From NCBI GenBank assembly GCA_964349045.1, contig CAYGFI010000204.1, forward strand, positions 1-7,220: a DNA stretch of 7,220 bases. Reading direction: 5' to 3'. Below the pieces are notes generated by a model. That model ran no database searches. It was not told where the DNA came from and saw only the letters and a program-made list of their open reading frames with translations. Origin of the DNA: JACJXF01 sp964349045 (GTDB taxonomy: Bacteria; Bacteroidota; Bacteroidia; Bacteroidales; GCA-2748055). The position numbers were made by a program, and so were the translations under genes. This document shows, piece by piece, positions 1 to 6,283 of the stretch. Numbering within the stretch: the stretch's first letter is position 1; each line of letters begins with the position of its first letter.

Positions 1-246
1 TACAATGTGTACGCTCTCCGGAATCAATCCATAATATCTCAATGCGCTCTCCATTGAAATATAAGAGGGTCCATAGATATGATTACCAATTAGCTCTGTC
101 GATAAAAGTTTCCCTGACTCATCTGGAGATACAACATACAAGCCTCGCTTTAGCCTTATGAGCTTACCTTCGGTTTCAAGATTGGCAATTTTATTTCTCG
201 GAGATTTATAGCCACTGAAAAGCGAACTCAATAAAGCATAATCCAC
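1..246 (-). CDS. AbiEi-family antitoxin-like protein, N-terminal part, runs off the window
   Basis: The minus strand is open from position 267 to the left edge and encodes about 89 residues. They include GKLIRLKRGLYVVSP, then NHIYGPSYISMESALRYYG and LIPESV. This combination is what I recall from AbiEi-type antitoxins of type IV toxin-antitoxin (abortive infection) systems, whose N-terminal winged helix-turn-helix binds the promoter of its own operon. The partner toxin (AbiEii, a nucleotidyltransferase) would normally lie downstream, beyond position 1. The start is a problem. The natural ATG is at 279-277 and reads Met-Glu-Asn and then TAA (270-268), after which the frame continues as Lys-Gln-Leu-Gly-Ile-Ile-Pro. 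I give the GTG at 246-244 as the first plausible restart, which costs only a few residues before the helix-turn-helix. The next in-frame ATG (54-52) would delete most of the domain. It may therefore be a pseudogene or contain a sequencing error. The family call rests on recalled motifs. Confidence 0.65.
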   Translation of the reverse strand, partial: MDYALLSSLFSGYKSPRNKIANLETEGKLIRLKRGLYVVSPDESGKLLSTELIGNHIYGPSYISMESALRYYGLIPESVHIV

Positions 247-382
247 TGGAATAATTCCAAGTTGTTTTTAATTTTCCATTATAAGCATTCATTTAAGGAT
301 GTAAAAATATAGTAAATATTTGCATGCTTATTCTTATTTTATTCAACTATCTGTGCATTTTTTAACTAAATTTTGTATGTTC

Positions 383-472
383 CATATCAGTTCTATATCC
401 TTCAGAAAAGGTTCGGAAAAAAGTTATGTGAGAGATACGAATTCAGTTTGGAGTATGAATCTGGAGCAAGAA
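383..472 (+). repeat. Intergenic repeat, copy A (upstream of the sulfatase)
   Basis: This 90-base stretch aligns without gaps to 2062-2151, with 72 of 90 identical bases by hand count. The best conserved blocks are CAGAAAAGGT (402-411) and TTCAGTTTGGAG (442-453). It lies 60 bases before the sulfatase start. The reverse complement has the CTCCAAACTGAA-like composition of short interspersed repeats seen in many Bacteroidota genomes, which is recalled knowledge and not tested here. The plus strand is open through it, but differences between copies are not biased to synonymous positions, so I treat it as non-coding. Confidence 0.75.
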
Positions 473-531
473 GTAGAAGCTGCCAAAAAAATTAATAAAT
501 TGCAGACAAGCTTAAAAAAACGTCAAAAATT

Positions 532-2013
532 ATGTTTTCAAATTCAAAACTTCTTCTCTTAATTGCAATTCCCGTGACACTTTTACCGTCCTGCAAAAAG
601 GAAAAGCCAAAACCCAATATACTGCTGGTTATTGCCGACGACTGGTCATGGCCACATTCGAGTCATTCCGGGAATCACTTTATTCAAACACCAAATATTG
701 ACAGCCTTAGCCGCCATGGAATTGTTTTTACCAATGCATTTGTGACATCACCCTCTTGTTCACCTTCACGGGCTTCCATATTAACAGGCCAGTGGCACTG
801 GAGACTTGGGGAAGGGGTTAATTTATGGAGCGCCCTGGATCCAAAGTATGATGTCTATCCTGATTTACTTGAGAAGGAGGGCTACCAGGTAGGATATACT
901 GGTAAGGGATGGGGTCCGGGCGACTGGAAAAGCCTGGGAAGGACCAGGAACCCGGCAGGACCTGTTTATAACGACATTACTCTCGAACCTCCGTATAGTG
1001 GAATAAGTAAGTTAAACTATGCAAAGAATTTCGAAGTCTTTCTGAATAAAAGGTCACGTACACAGCCTTTCTGCTTCTGGTATGGCGCTATTGAACCACA
1101 CCGTGTTTACGAGAAGGGCTCGGGAATTAAAGCCGGTAAAGATATTTCTGCAGTCGATGTACCTGCATGTCTTCCTGATGTTGAAGAAGTAAGGAACGAC
1201 CTTCTGGATTATGCTGTTGAAGTGGAATGGTTTGACAGCCAACTTGGACTTATGATTCAAAAGCTTGAAGAAATAGGAGAATTGGATCAAACCATCATTG
1301 TTGTTACCGGTGACAATGGCCTTCCCTTCCCCCGGGCGAAAACAAATCTTTATGATATTGGTACACACGTACCTCTTATTGTTTTTTGGCCCGATAAGAT
1401 ATTGCAAAATCATGCCATAACTGACTTCATAAGTCTCCAGGACCTGGCACCCACCTTTCTGGATATTGCAGGATTAAAACCTCCTGATGATATGACAGGA
1501 AGAAGCATAATGCCTCTCATCCTTTCTGACAGGAGCGGGAGAATTGATGCTACAAGAGATCATGTCCTCTCCGGAAGGGAACGACATACCCCGGCCCAGC
1601 CTGACAGGAAATCAGGTTATCCTATGAGAGCCATACGGACTGACAGTTTTCTTTATATCCGGAATTTTGAGCCGGACCGCTGGCCTGTAGGTCTTATGGA
1701 CTGCTCCTTAAGACCCTTTATGGATATTGATGCCTCTCCAACCAAGGATTATATGATTGAACACCAAACTGACGCAGACTGTATCAAACTTTTTACCCTT
1801 GGTTTTCTGAAGCGCCCTTTGGAAGAGCTGTATGATTTAAGTGAGGATCCTGGAGAGTTCAATAATCTGGCAGATAGTACAGCTTTCTCATCAATTAAAA
1901 AAGCACTGTCTGAGCAGCTTATGAAAGAGCTAAAGGAAACAAATGATCCCAGGCTTGTCGGAGGAGCGGAAAAAATTAATGAATACCCTTATTATGGCAA
2001 CAGGGATTATTAA
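532..2013 (+). CDS. Lipoprotein sulfatase, heparan N-sulfatase (SGSH)-like
   Basis: This 493-residue family S1 (alkaline phosphatase superfamily) sulfatase probably hydrolyses a sulfate ester or sulfamate on a glycan. The N-terminus is a lipoprotein signal with lipobox LPSC (Cys21), followed by a Lys/Glu-rich linker, so it should be anchored in the cell envelope. The signature Cys76-Ser-Pro-Ser-Arg80 supplies the cysteine that is oxidised to formylglycine. Likely metal ligands are Asp36, Asp37, Asp261 and Asn262; likely sulfate-pocket residues are Lys125, His190 and Lys270. Several segments track human N-sulfoglucosamine sulfohydrolase as I remember it: EPHR, GDNGLPFP followed nine residues after the Asp by a basic residue and TNLY, SLQDLAPTFLD, YPMR and ETNDP. 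Length also matches (about 500). Lys270 replaces the human Arg, and Trp127 stands where human has His. The formylglycine-generating enzyme is not in the window. The ATG at 532 is chosen because it gives a complete signal peptide. No Shine-Dalgarno precedes it, as is usual in Bacteroidota. Sulfatase class is near certain; the exact substrate is inferred. Confidence 0.93.
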   Translation: MFSNSKLLLLIAIPVTLLPSCKKEKPKPNILLVIADDWSWPHSSHSGNHFIQTPNIDSLSRHGIVFTNAFVTSPSCSPSRASILTGQWHWRLGEGVNLWSALDPKYDVYPDLLEKEGYQVGYTGKGWGPGDWKSLGRTRNPAGPVYNDITLEPPYSGISKLNYAKNFEVFLNKRSRTQPFCFWYGAIEPHRVYEKGSGIKAGKDISAVDVPACLPDVEEVRNDLLDYAVEVEWFDSQLGLMIQKLEEIGELDQTIIVVTGDNGLPFPRAKTNLYDIGTHVPLIVFWPDKILQNHAITDFISLQDLAPTFLDIAGLKPPDDMTGRSIMPLILSDRSGRIDATRDHVLSGRERHTPAQPDRKSGYPMRAIRTDSFLYIRNFEPDRWPVGLMDCSLRPFMDIDASPTKDYMIEHQTDADCIKLFTLGFLKRPLEELYDLSEDPGEFNNLADSTAFSSIKKALSEQLMKELKETNDPRLVGGAEKINEYPYYGNRDY

Positions 2014-2061
2014 AACAGCTTGTTTCTGAAAGGGAGCACCCAGCGCACCGTTGAAATCCAT

Positions 2062-2221
2062 CATATCAAATCTAAATCCCTCAGAAAAGGTTTGGAAAAA
2101 AGTTCAGACAGGGGTGCAAATTCAGTTTGGAGTTTGAGTTTTGAGCAAGAGGAACACGTTCCAGAAAGTTTGGAGTTTGAGTCTGGAAATTCAGTTTGGA
2201 GTTTGAGTTTTGAGCAAGAGG
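2062..2221 (+). repeat. Intergenic repeat, copy B (between convergent genes)
   Basis: Positions 2062-2151 match copy A (383-472) without gaps at about 80% identity. The element then continues to 2221 with a second copy of its last 35 bases. It fills most of the 209-base gap between the stop codons of the convergent sulfatase and T9SS-protein genes, ending one base before the minus-strand stop triplet (2223-2225). It would lie in the 3' untranslated region of both transcripts. No simple GC-rich hairpin with a T-tract is visible in this gap, so a terminator role is not shown. Confidence 0.75.
2118..2221 (+). repeat. Perfect 35-nt direct repeat pair with a third partial unit
   Basis: Bases 2118-2152 and 2187-2221 are identical over 35 bases (beginning AAATTCAGTTTGGAG, ending GCAAGAGG) and are offset by 69 bases. 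Between them, 2167-2181 carries a third copy of the 15-base core AGTTTGGAGTTTGAG, which also occurs at 2124-2138 and 2193-2207. This looks like local tandem duplication of the intergenic repeat. Confidence 0.9.
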
Positions 2222-2222
2222 T

Positions 2223-5200
2223 TTACCTGGCAATATACAGCCTATCTGTCTTCAAAATTCCTGTATCTAAAACTTTTACAATATAAATGCCTTCTTTAAA
2301 AGAATCTGCTTTCAGAATATTCAAATCTGTGGGTTCCAGCTTGTATTCACCAATTTTCCTACCCATTAAATCATAAATTGAAGCAATAGCGCCCGGAGAA
2401 ACCTCTCCTTTAATGTAAATTTCTTTTCTAACCGCAAAGGCATTAATTTTCTCTTCATTCCGGTCTGTTTCAGTTGAGCCTGCCATGGTATGGAGGTAGA
2501 ATCTCCCGGTTCCTTTTGTCCCTGGGGTGATCATTACTTCATAATTCGATCCCTTAACTTTCAGATTCGTAAAAATTCCAAGCTGCCGGTCTTCCAGTAG
2601 TGCAATATAGCCCAATGGAAGAGAAGAAATACCGGCATGAAATGATACTAAGCCTCCTGCCTCACAATCAAATCCAACCGGAATTACCATGGATTCTTTT
2701 TCCCGGCCTGGTAAGCACTGGATACCAAAATCAACTCCGTTATCTTCAACTAATCTGGTATAAAGAAGAAACTTCGCATTGCCTCCAAAAAGTCCCCCAT
2801 CGTATGAAACATCGAGGCCCCGGCTCATATCATCCCGGAAAAATATCTGAGTCTTTGCTGAATCAGAAGTATTGTTAACATGGAGGTTAATTTCATCCCA
2901 TGGAGTTAATGATGATTTTTTATAAAATGTTGGATTTGCATGGATTTGCATTGCAGTAGTAAAATCTACGTTGCCTGTGGCATTTGCTTTAACAATAAAA
3001 CCCTGCCCGGGCTGAATAAAAGTTATCGCGGAGGTATTATTTATAATCGTATAGGCTGGTATTGCTAATGATTCATCCCAGAAATAGGCAGCAACATACG
3101 AGGGATCTAAATTGGACAGGTTATTATCAAGAAAATTGGTTGAGGTTGATCCGTTATTTAAGCCTATGGATGATGAATAAGGATTCCCAACGGCATTCCA
3201 GCCGAATCTGTTCCTTGTAACAGCAGTACTGATATTACCTGTATTAAGAGTTCCTGAAAAATTTACCACCCCGGGAGCCGCATTACGTGTAATATACGCT
3301 CTTCCGGGAATAAAATTTCCCGCGCTTCCAATATTGTCAGAAGTATAATAGGTCCACCCGCCATTAGCTTCATCATAGTACTCCATTCCATAGGTAACCG
3401 GCCCGGATCCTTTTGTCGGAATATTATTTAACGGACTGTTAATAAATGCCTGGATAGAATTACCGGAAACAGGTGAAGATAATATATGCCATTGGTTACC
3501 TGTCATAGATCTCTCAAATGTAGCGTTTACGCCTTCAGTGTTATGTATCAGTGATCCTGTACCCACAGGAGCTAACTTAACGATAAGACCTGAATCACCA
3601 GCGATATTGTTTAATGTACCTGCAACTGTTGTGGCAATATTAACCGGGATCTCAAATAAACATTTCGGATTGATGGTGAAGTCATTGTTAATTGTAGTAT
3701 TTCCGGAAAGTGTTTTTACCGCGATTCCTGAGCCTGATCCATTTGTCAAGGTTACATCAGAGTATATTGGTACGGCAGAAATGGTTTGGGTTATCGCGTT
3801 GGAACCATTATACTCAACCGTACTTCCGGTTAAAGTTATCGTACTAAAATTCACCGGGAAATTGCTGATGCCACCCACCTTTAAAATACCCGCGATTGCT
3901 AATGTCCCACCTGAAGCAGATCTGTCCGAAGTGAATGTGCTTAAATCAAATGTACCTGCCTGTACATTCAGATCCCCATCCGGAGACCGGTTCTGATCGA
4001 GAGTAAGTATCTGGCCTGCTGTAAGATTAACGGTAACATTATTCAACCCTGAGCCCGCGAGTTCAGTGGTGGTCGTTTTCGAATTGCCGGTGTAAGTGAC
4101 ATTGTAAACACCGGCTCCCTGAGGAGTCCCGGTCATGGTTCCTTCACTTCGGGTGATGTTCGAGGTTGTTGCCATGCTCAGGTTGGTACCTGCATCAAAA
4201 ATACCGTTTACCATATTCACGGTACCACCGCTGGCAATTGTTCCGGCATTATCCAATGTAACGGTAAAGCCGGCATTATCAATGGTTAAGATACCTGTAA
4301 GACTGGTTGGGAAACCCGTACCTGTAACCTGGTTTGCACCGCCGTTATAAGTATAATTTGCTCCAGCATTGAAGGTCCGTCCTGTGGTTGTCCGGATATT
4401 ACCTGCTGCAGTACCTACTGTTGTGATCCCTGCCGTTGATGTAATACCAAGGGTTGCACCGGACGATAAAGTAAAAGTTCCTGCACCTGAAATAATTGTA
4501 CCTGCCGCAGCCATTTGTAATGCAGAACCACTGTTAACCGTAAAGTTTATCGTGTTGGATACCGTTCCTCCTGAAGTGTAAGTCTGCGTCCCGGCTTTGT
4601 TGAAAACAATCAGCCCGCTACCGGTGCTTGTTTCAGTTATCGTTCCGGCTGTGTGAGAGAAATCTCCGGCAACGTTCAAAGTCCCGATACCGCTACCACT
4701 GCTCATGGTTAAAGTTCCACCGGATAATGTAACATTACCCGTTACCGTTAAACTTTGAGTTGCGTTGGCAATTACAAAGTTTCCCCCGATTTGAGTGTAT
4801 TGTGGTACGGATAATGCTGCCTGGTTCAATTGCAATTGATTGGTTCCGGCACCTGTGCTGTTTATCTCCAAAGTTCCGGCAATGGCAATGGTTCCTGTTG
4901 TTGGAAAACTTTGGTCCCTGGTTTGCCCTGTGCAATTCCAGTTAAAGTTTCCAAAATTCTGATTAAGCCCCCCAACAGCTGTTTTATTAAATCCGGTAAC
5001 TGAGCATGTAGAGTTTGCATCCCATGTTGCGGTGGGTATTGCGCTTCCATCCTGGGCATGAATGTATGTTGAGCCACTCGTTAAGCTTATACTGGCGGCT
5101 GAGGCGCTTGTTACCGTACCGGAATTATTAATAACACCATTTACTGTTGTAACCACTGATGCTCCATTGGAATTATATGTACGGCCTGCGCTAACTGTTA

Positions 5201-5615
5201 AGGTCCCGCTGATATCTGCCGTGGAGCTGGCAGCTAGAGTGACATTTAACTTGGTACCTATTGAAAGCCCGGAACCTCCCTGAATATCCAGGTCTGTTCC
5301 CGTGCCATTTCCAATTGTCAGTATTTTATCTGCACCGGTTGCCAGTAAGGTAATATTAGTACTACCCGACATTACAAAACTTCCAATAGTCTGTGATGGA
5401 ACAGCAGTAATGGTTAATGTTGTTCCTGAATTGAATTGGAGGATATCATTCGTAGCCGGTGTGGTCCGGGTTGGGGTCCAGTTGGCACCTACTGCCCATG
5501 AGGCATTGTTTGCTCCCTGCCATGTATAGGTTGTCTGCCCAAATAATTGTGTAAAGGAAACACTTATTAATGGCAGTAAATAAATAATGGGTATCGCCTT
5601 TACGGACAGAATCAT
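2223..5615 (-). CDS. Large repetitive cell-surface protein with T9SS type A sorting domain
   Basis: This 1130-residue protein is probably exported by the Sec pathway and then across the outer membrane by the type IX secretion system. Residues 1-26 are a signal peptide (hydrophobic core IIYLLPLISVSF, likely cleavage LFG|Q). Residues 30-60 carry a Trp-rich motif (TWQGANNASW, then GANWTP and TNDILQF) common at the start of autotransporter-like beta-helix proteins. Up to about residue 700 it is low-complexity Ser/Thr/Gly/Asn/Ala with recurrent strands of the type GTLTVSAG and GTFTLSSGATL, suggesting a long beta-solenoid. A second module (about 704-905, starting QWHILSSPVSG, with WNAVGNPYSSS near 802) resembles a domain frequent in Bacteroidota T9SS cargo. 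The C-terminal domain (about 1057-1130) has the sorting-domain pattern: IYDLMGRKIGEY, then FKEGIYIVKV, ending RLYIAR. No catalytic motif is recognisable, so an adhesin or surface-structural role is inference. The ATG at 5615 is chosen for its signal peptide; no Shine-Dalgarno is visible. The gene converges on the sulfatase and is probably monocistronic. Confidence 0.9.
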   Translation of the reverse strand: MILSVKAIPIIYLLPLISVSFTQLFGQTTYTWQGANNASWAVGANWTPTRTTPATNDILQFNSGTTLTITAVPSQTIGSFVMSGSTNITLLATGADKILTIGNGTGTDLDIQGGSGLSIGTKLNVTLAASSTADISGTLTVSAGRTYNSNGASVVTTVNGVINNSGTVTSASAASISLTSGSTYIHAQDGSAIPTATWDANSTCSVTGFNKTAVGGLNQNFGNFNWNCTGQTRDQSFPTTGTIAIAGTLEINSTGAGTNQLQLNQAALSVPQYTQIGGNFVIANATQSLTVTGNVTLSGGTLTMSSGSGIGTLNVAGDFSHTAGTITETSTGSGLIVFNKAGTQTYTSGGTVSNTINFTVNSGSALQMAAAGTIISGAGTFTLSSGATLGITSTAGITTVGTAAGNIRTTTGRTFNAGANYTYNGGANQVTGTGFPTSLTGILTIDNAGFTVTLDNAGTIASGGTVNMVNGIFDAGTNLSMATTSNITRSEGTMTGTPQGAGVYNVTYTGNSKTTTTELAGSGLNNVTVNLTAGQILTLDQNRSPDGDLNVQAGTFDLSTFTSDRSASGGTLAIAGILKVGGISNFPVNFSTITLTGSTVEYNGSNAITQTISAVPIYSDVTLTNGSGSGIAVKTLSGNTTINNDFTINPKCLFEIPVNIATTVAGTLNNIAGDSGLIVKLAPVGTGSLIHNTEGVNATFERSMTGNQWHILSSPVSGNSIQAFINSPLNNIPTKGSGPVTYGMEYYDEANGGWTYYTSDNIGSAGNFIPGRAYITRNAAPGVVNFSGTLNTGNISTAVTRNRFGWNAVGNPYSSSIGLNNGSTSTNFLDNNLSNLDPSYVAAYFWDESLAIPAYTIINNTSAITFIQPGQGFIVKANATGNVDFTTAMQIHANPTFYKKSSLTPWDEINLHVNNTSDSAKTQIFFRDDMSRGLDVSYDGGLFGGNAKFLLYTRLVEDNGVDFGIQCLPGREKESMVIPVGFDCEAGGLVSFHAGISSLPLGYIALLEDRQLGIFTNLKVKGSNYEVMITPGTKGTGRFYLHTMAGSTETDRNEEKINAFAVRKEIYIKGEVSPGAIASIYDLMGRKIGEYKLEPTDLNILKADSFKEGIYIVKVLDTGILKTDRLYIAR

Positions 5616-5889
5616 TTTTCACATAAGAGCTAAGTTGCACAAACCTTTAATAACACAATTTGATATGAAATTGTTGCAGAAACAAAATTTAAAAAATTTA
5701 TCAGCATGCAAAACGAAAACTCAAATTCCGCATTTTCATTCATATCTCAAATTAACCTTATAACTTTCGAAATTATACGGTCAAAATTACCTTTGAGCTA
5801 AGTTATTTGATGAACGGAATAGAAGGTGAGGTGAATGGCAGATATTGAACTGTATATGTTCGGGAAAGAAAAACAGTTAAATTTTAAAT
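5616..5889. other. AT-rich leader and promoter region of the T9SS-protein gene
   Basis: No gene is visible in this stretch. It should contain the promoter and 5' untranslated leader of the minus-strand T9SS-protein gene. It holds one exact match to the Bacteroidota -7 consensus (5782-5789) and a small imperfectly supported hairpin (CAATTT/AAATTG, 5656-5673). Everything else is low-complexity A/T-rich sequence. Confidence 0.5.
5782..5789 (-). promoter_or_regulatory. Candidate Bacteroidota -7 promoter box for the T9SS-protein gene
   Basis: On the minus strand this reads TAATTTTG, an exact match to TAnnTTTG, the -7 element of the primary sigma factor in Bacteroidota. It lies about 165 bases upstream of the start codon, implying a long leader. 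I did not find a -33 TTG element at the expected distance, so the call is weak. Confidence 0.25.
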
Positions 5890-5897
5890 GAAAATAT
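5890..5897. repeat. Left 8-bp target site duplication (GAAAATAT)
   Basis: GAAAATAT directly abuts the left terminal inverted repeat of the miniature element and is repeated exactly, in the same orientation, at 6176-6183 directly after the right terminus. Confidence 0.8.
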
Positions 5898-5961
5898 GTA
5901 ACTATTCATCCTATCTAATACACTGATTAATAAATAATTATATTTACCACAAAGCCCACAA

Positions 5962-6015
5962 CGCTTGCGCTGAAGCTTTCCGCGTGTCGCTGAAGCTTTA
6001 GCGGAGGCACAAGCG
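5962..6015. repeat. GC-richer nested palindrome within the MITE
   Basis: CGCTTG (5962-5967) pairs with CAAGCG (6010-6015). Inside this, CGCTGAAGCTT (5968-5978) pairs with AAGCTTTAGCG (5993-6003) with one G-T mismatch. CGCTGAAGCTTT also occurs twice as a direct repeat (5968-5979 and 5988-5999), a 20-base period. The segment interrupts the left arm of the larger inverted repeat and has no counterpart in the right arm, which suggests a later insertion of a REP-like palindrome. Confidence 0.65.
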
Positions 6016-6021
6016 AAGGGG

Positions 6022-6109
6022 CAAAGAAAAATCGCAAAGTTCACTAAACTTTGTTTTTCAGGATAATATCGTTTTCTTTGCACTTAGTGACCTTTGTGAT
6101 TTTTCTTTG
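6022..6109. repeat. Long inverted repeat (CACAAAG-type) within the MITE
   Basis: Positions 6022-6047 match the reverse complement of 6084-6109 at 24 of 26 bases, with a 36-base loop. Outward, ACCACAA at 5946-5952 is again mirrored by TTGTGGT at 6115-6121. The arms have the CCACAAAG...CACTAAG composition of interspersed repeats I recall from many Bacteroidota genomes. A transcript would fold into a long hairpin on either strand. Confidence 0.75.
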
Positions 6110-6175
6110 TGTCCTTGTGGTTAAAATATTTAAATTCAACTGATTAGAATTTTTTGTCATTAGGTGAATAGTTAC

Positions 6176-6183
6176 GAAAATAT
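6176..6183. repeat. Right 8-bp target site duplication (GAAAATAT)
   Basis: This is an exact direct copy of 5890-5897, immediately outside the right terminal inverted repeat (6165-6175). Confidence 0.8.
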
Positions 6184-6211
6184 AAATAGTTGTACTAATC
6201 AATTAAATCGT

Positions 6212-6243
6212 AAAAAAACCATTGCGTGCATAAGCAATGGTTT
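6212..6243 (-). terminator. Rho-independent terminator of the SPFH gene
   Basis: AAACCATTGC (6216-6225) and GCAATGGTTT (6234-6243) form a perfect 10-bp stem with an 8-base loop. Read on the minus strand, the stem runs into seven consecutive T residues (complement of 6212-6218). It begins about 40 bases after the stop codon of the SPFH gene. It is followed by the MITE, so read-through into the element is probably limited. Confidence 0.85.
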
Positions 6244-6283
6244 GTTTATTTAAGGAAAAATCCTGTTATTTCTCAATCCGAAA

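Larger units (their letters stand above)
5898..6175. mobile_element. MITE, 278 bp, IS66-like termini, non-autonomous
   Basis: The left end GTAACTATTCA (5898-5908) is the perfect reverse complement of the right end TGAATAGTTAC (6165-6175). With one gap the similarity continues a few bases inward (ATCCTA against ACCTAA). A perfect 8-bp direct duplication, GAAAATAT, flanks both ends. Terminal GTAA and 8-bp duplications are characteristic of the IS66 insertion-sequence family, so this is best read as a deletion derivative or miniature element mobilised by an IS66-type transposase. It has no credible coding sequence. The interior holds an inverted repeat (6022-6047 with 6084-6109), short outer arms (5947-5956 with 6111-6120), and a GC-richer nested palindrome (5962-6015). 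It sits between the terminator of the SPFH gene and the leader of the T9SS-protein gene, so it interrupts neither. The family assignment is inference from ends and duplication length. Confidence 0.78.

Noticed and set aside
320..562. 80-codon plus-strand open frame before the sulfatase
   Set aside because: It overlaps the sulfatase start, spans repeat copy A, has no family resemblance and no ribosome binding site. The apparent similarity to the 2020-2286 frame comes from the shared DNA repeat, with no bias to synonymous changes.
2013..2025. AAACA-GCT-TGTTT hairpin at the sulfatase stop codon
   Set aside because: The stem is only 5 bp and AT-rich with no T-tract, which is too weak to call a terminator.
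2118..2221. CRISPR array
   Set aside because: There are only two full 35-base units, their 34-base spacer contains a partial third unit, and no cas genes are nearby. It is a local tandem duplication.
2020..2286. 88-codon plus-strand open frame after the sulfatase
   Set aside because: It is made largely of repeat copy B and runs into the 3' end of the T9SS-protein gene on the other strand.
3538..5529. Several plus-strand open frames opposite the T9SS-protein gene (3538-3996, 4135-4350, 4369-4581, 5062-5283, 5302-5529)
   Set aside because: They are antisense shadows caused by the Thr/Gly/Val-rich codon use of the repetitive protein. Their Val/Pro-rich translations match no family.
5627..5804. 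Ten-base direct repeat GAGCTAAGTT at 5627-5636 and 5795-5804 in the T9SS-gene leader
   Set aside because: Two copies of a 10-mer 168 bases apart in AT-rich DNA could arise by chance, and there is no symmetry or promoter spacing to suggest an operator.
5877..6083. 68-codon minus-strand open frame within the MITE
   Set aside because: It is a translation of the palindromic repeats and extends across the element border into flanking DNA, so it is not a transposase or accessory gene.
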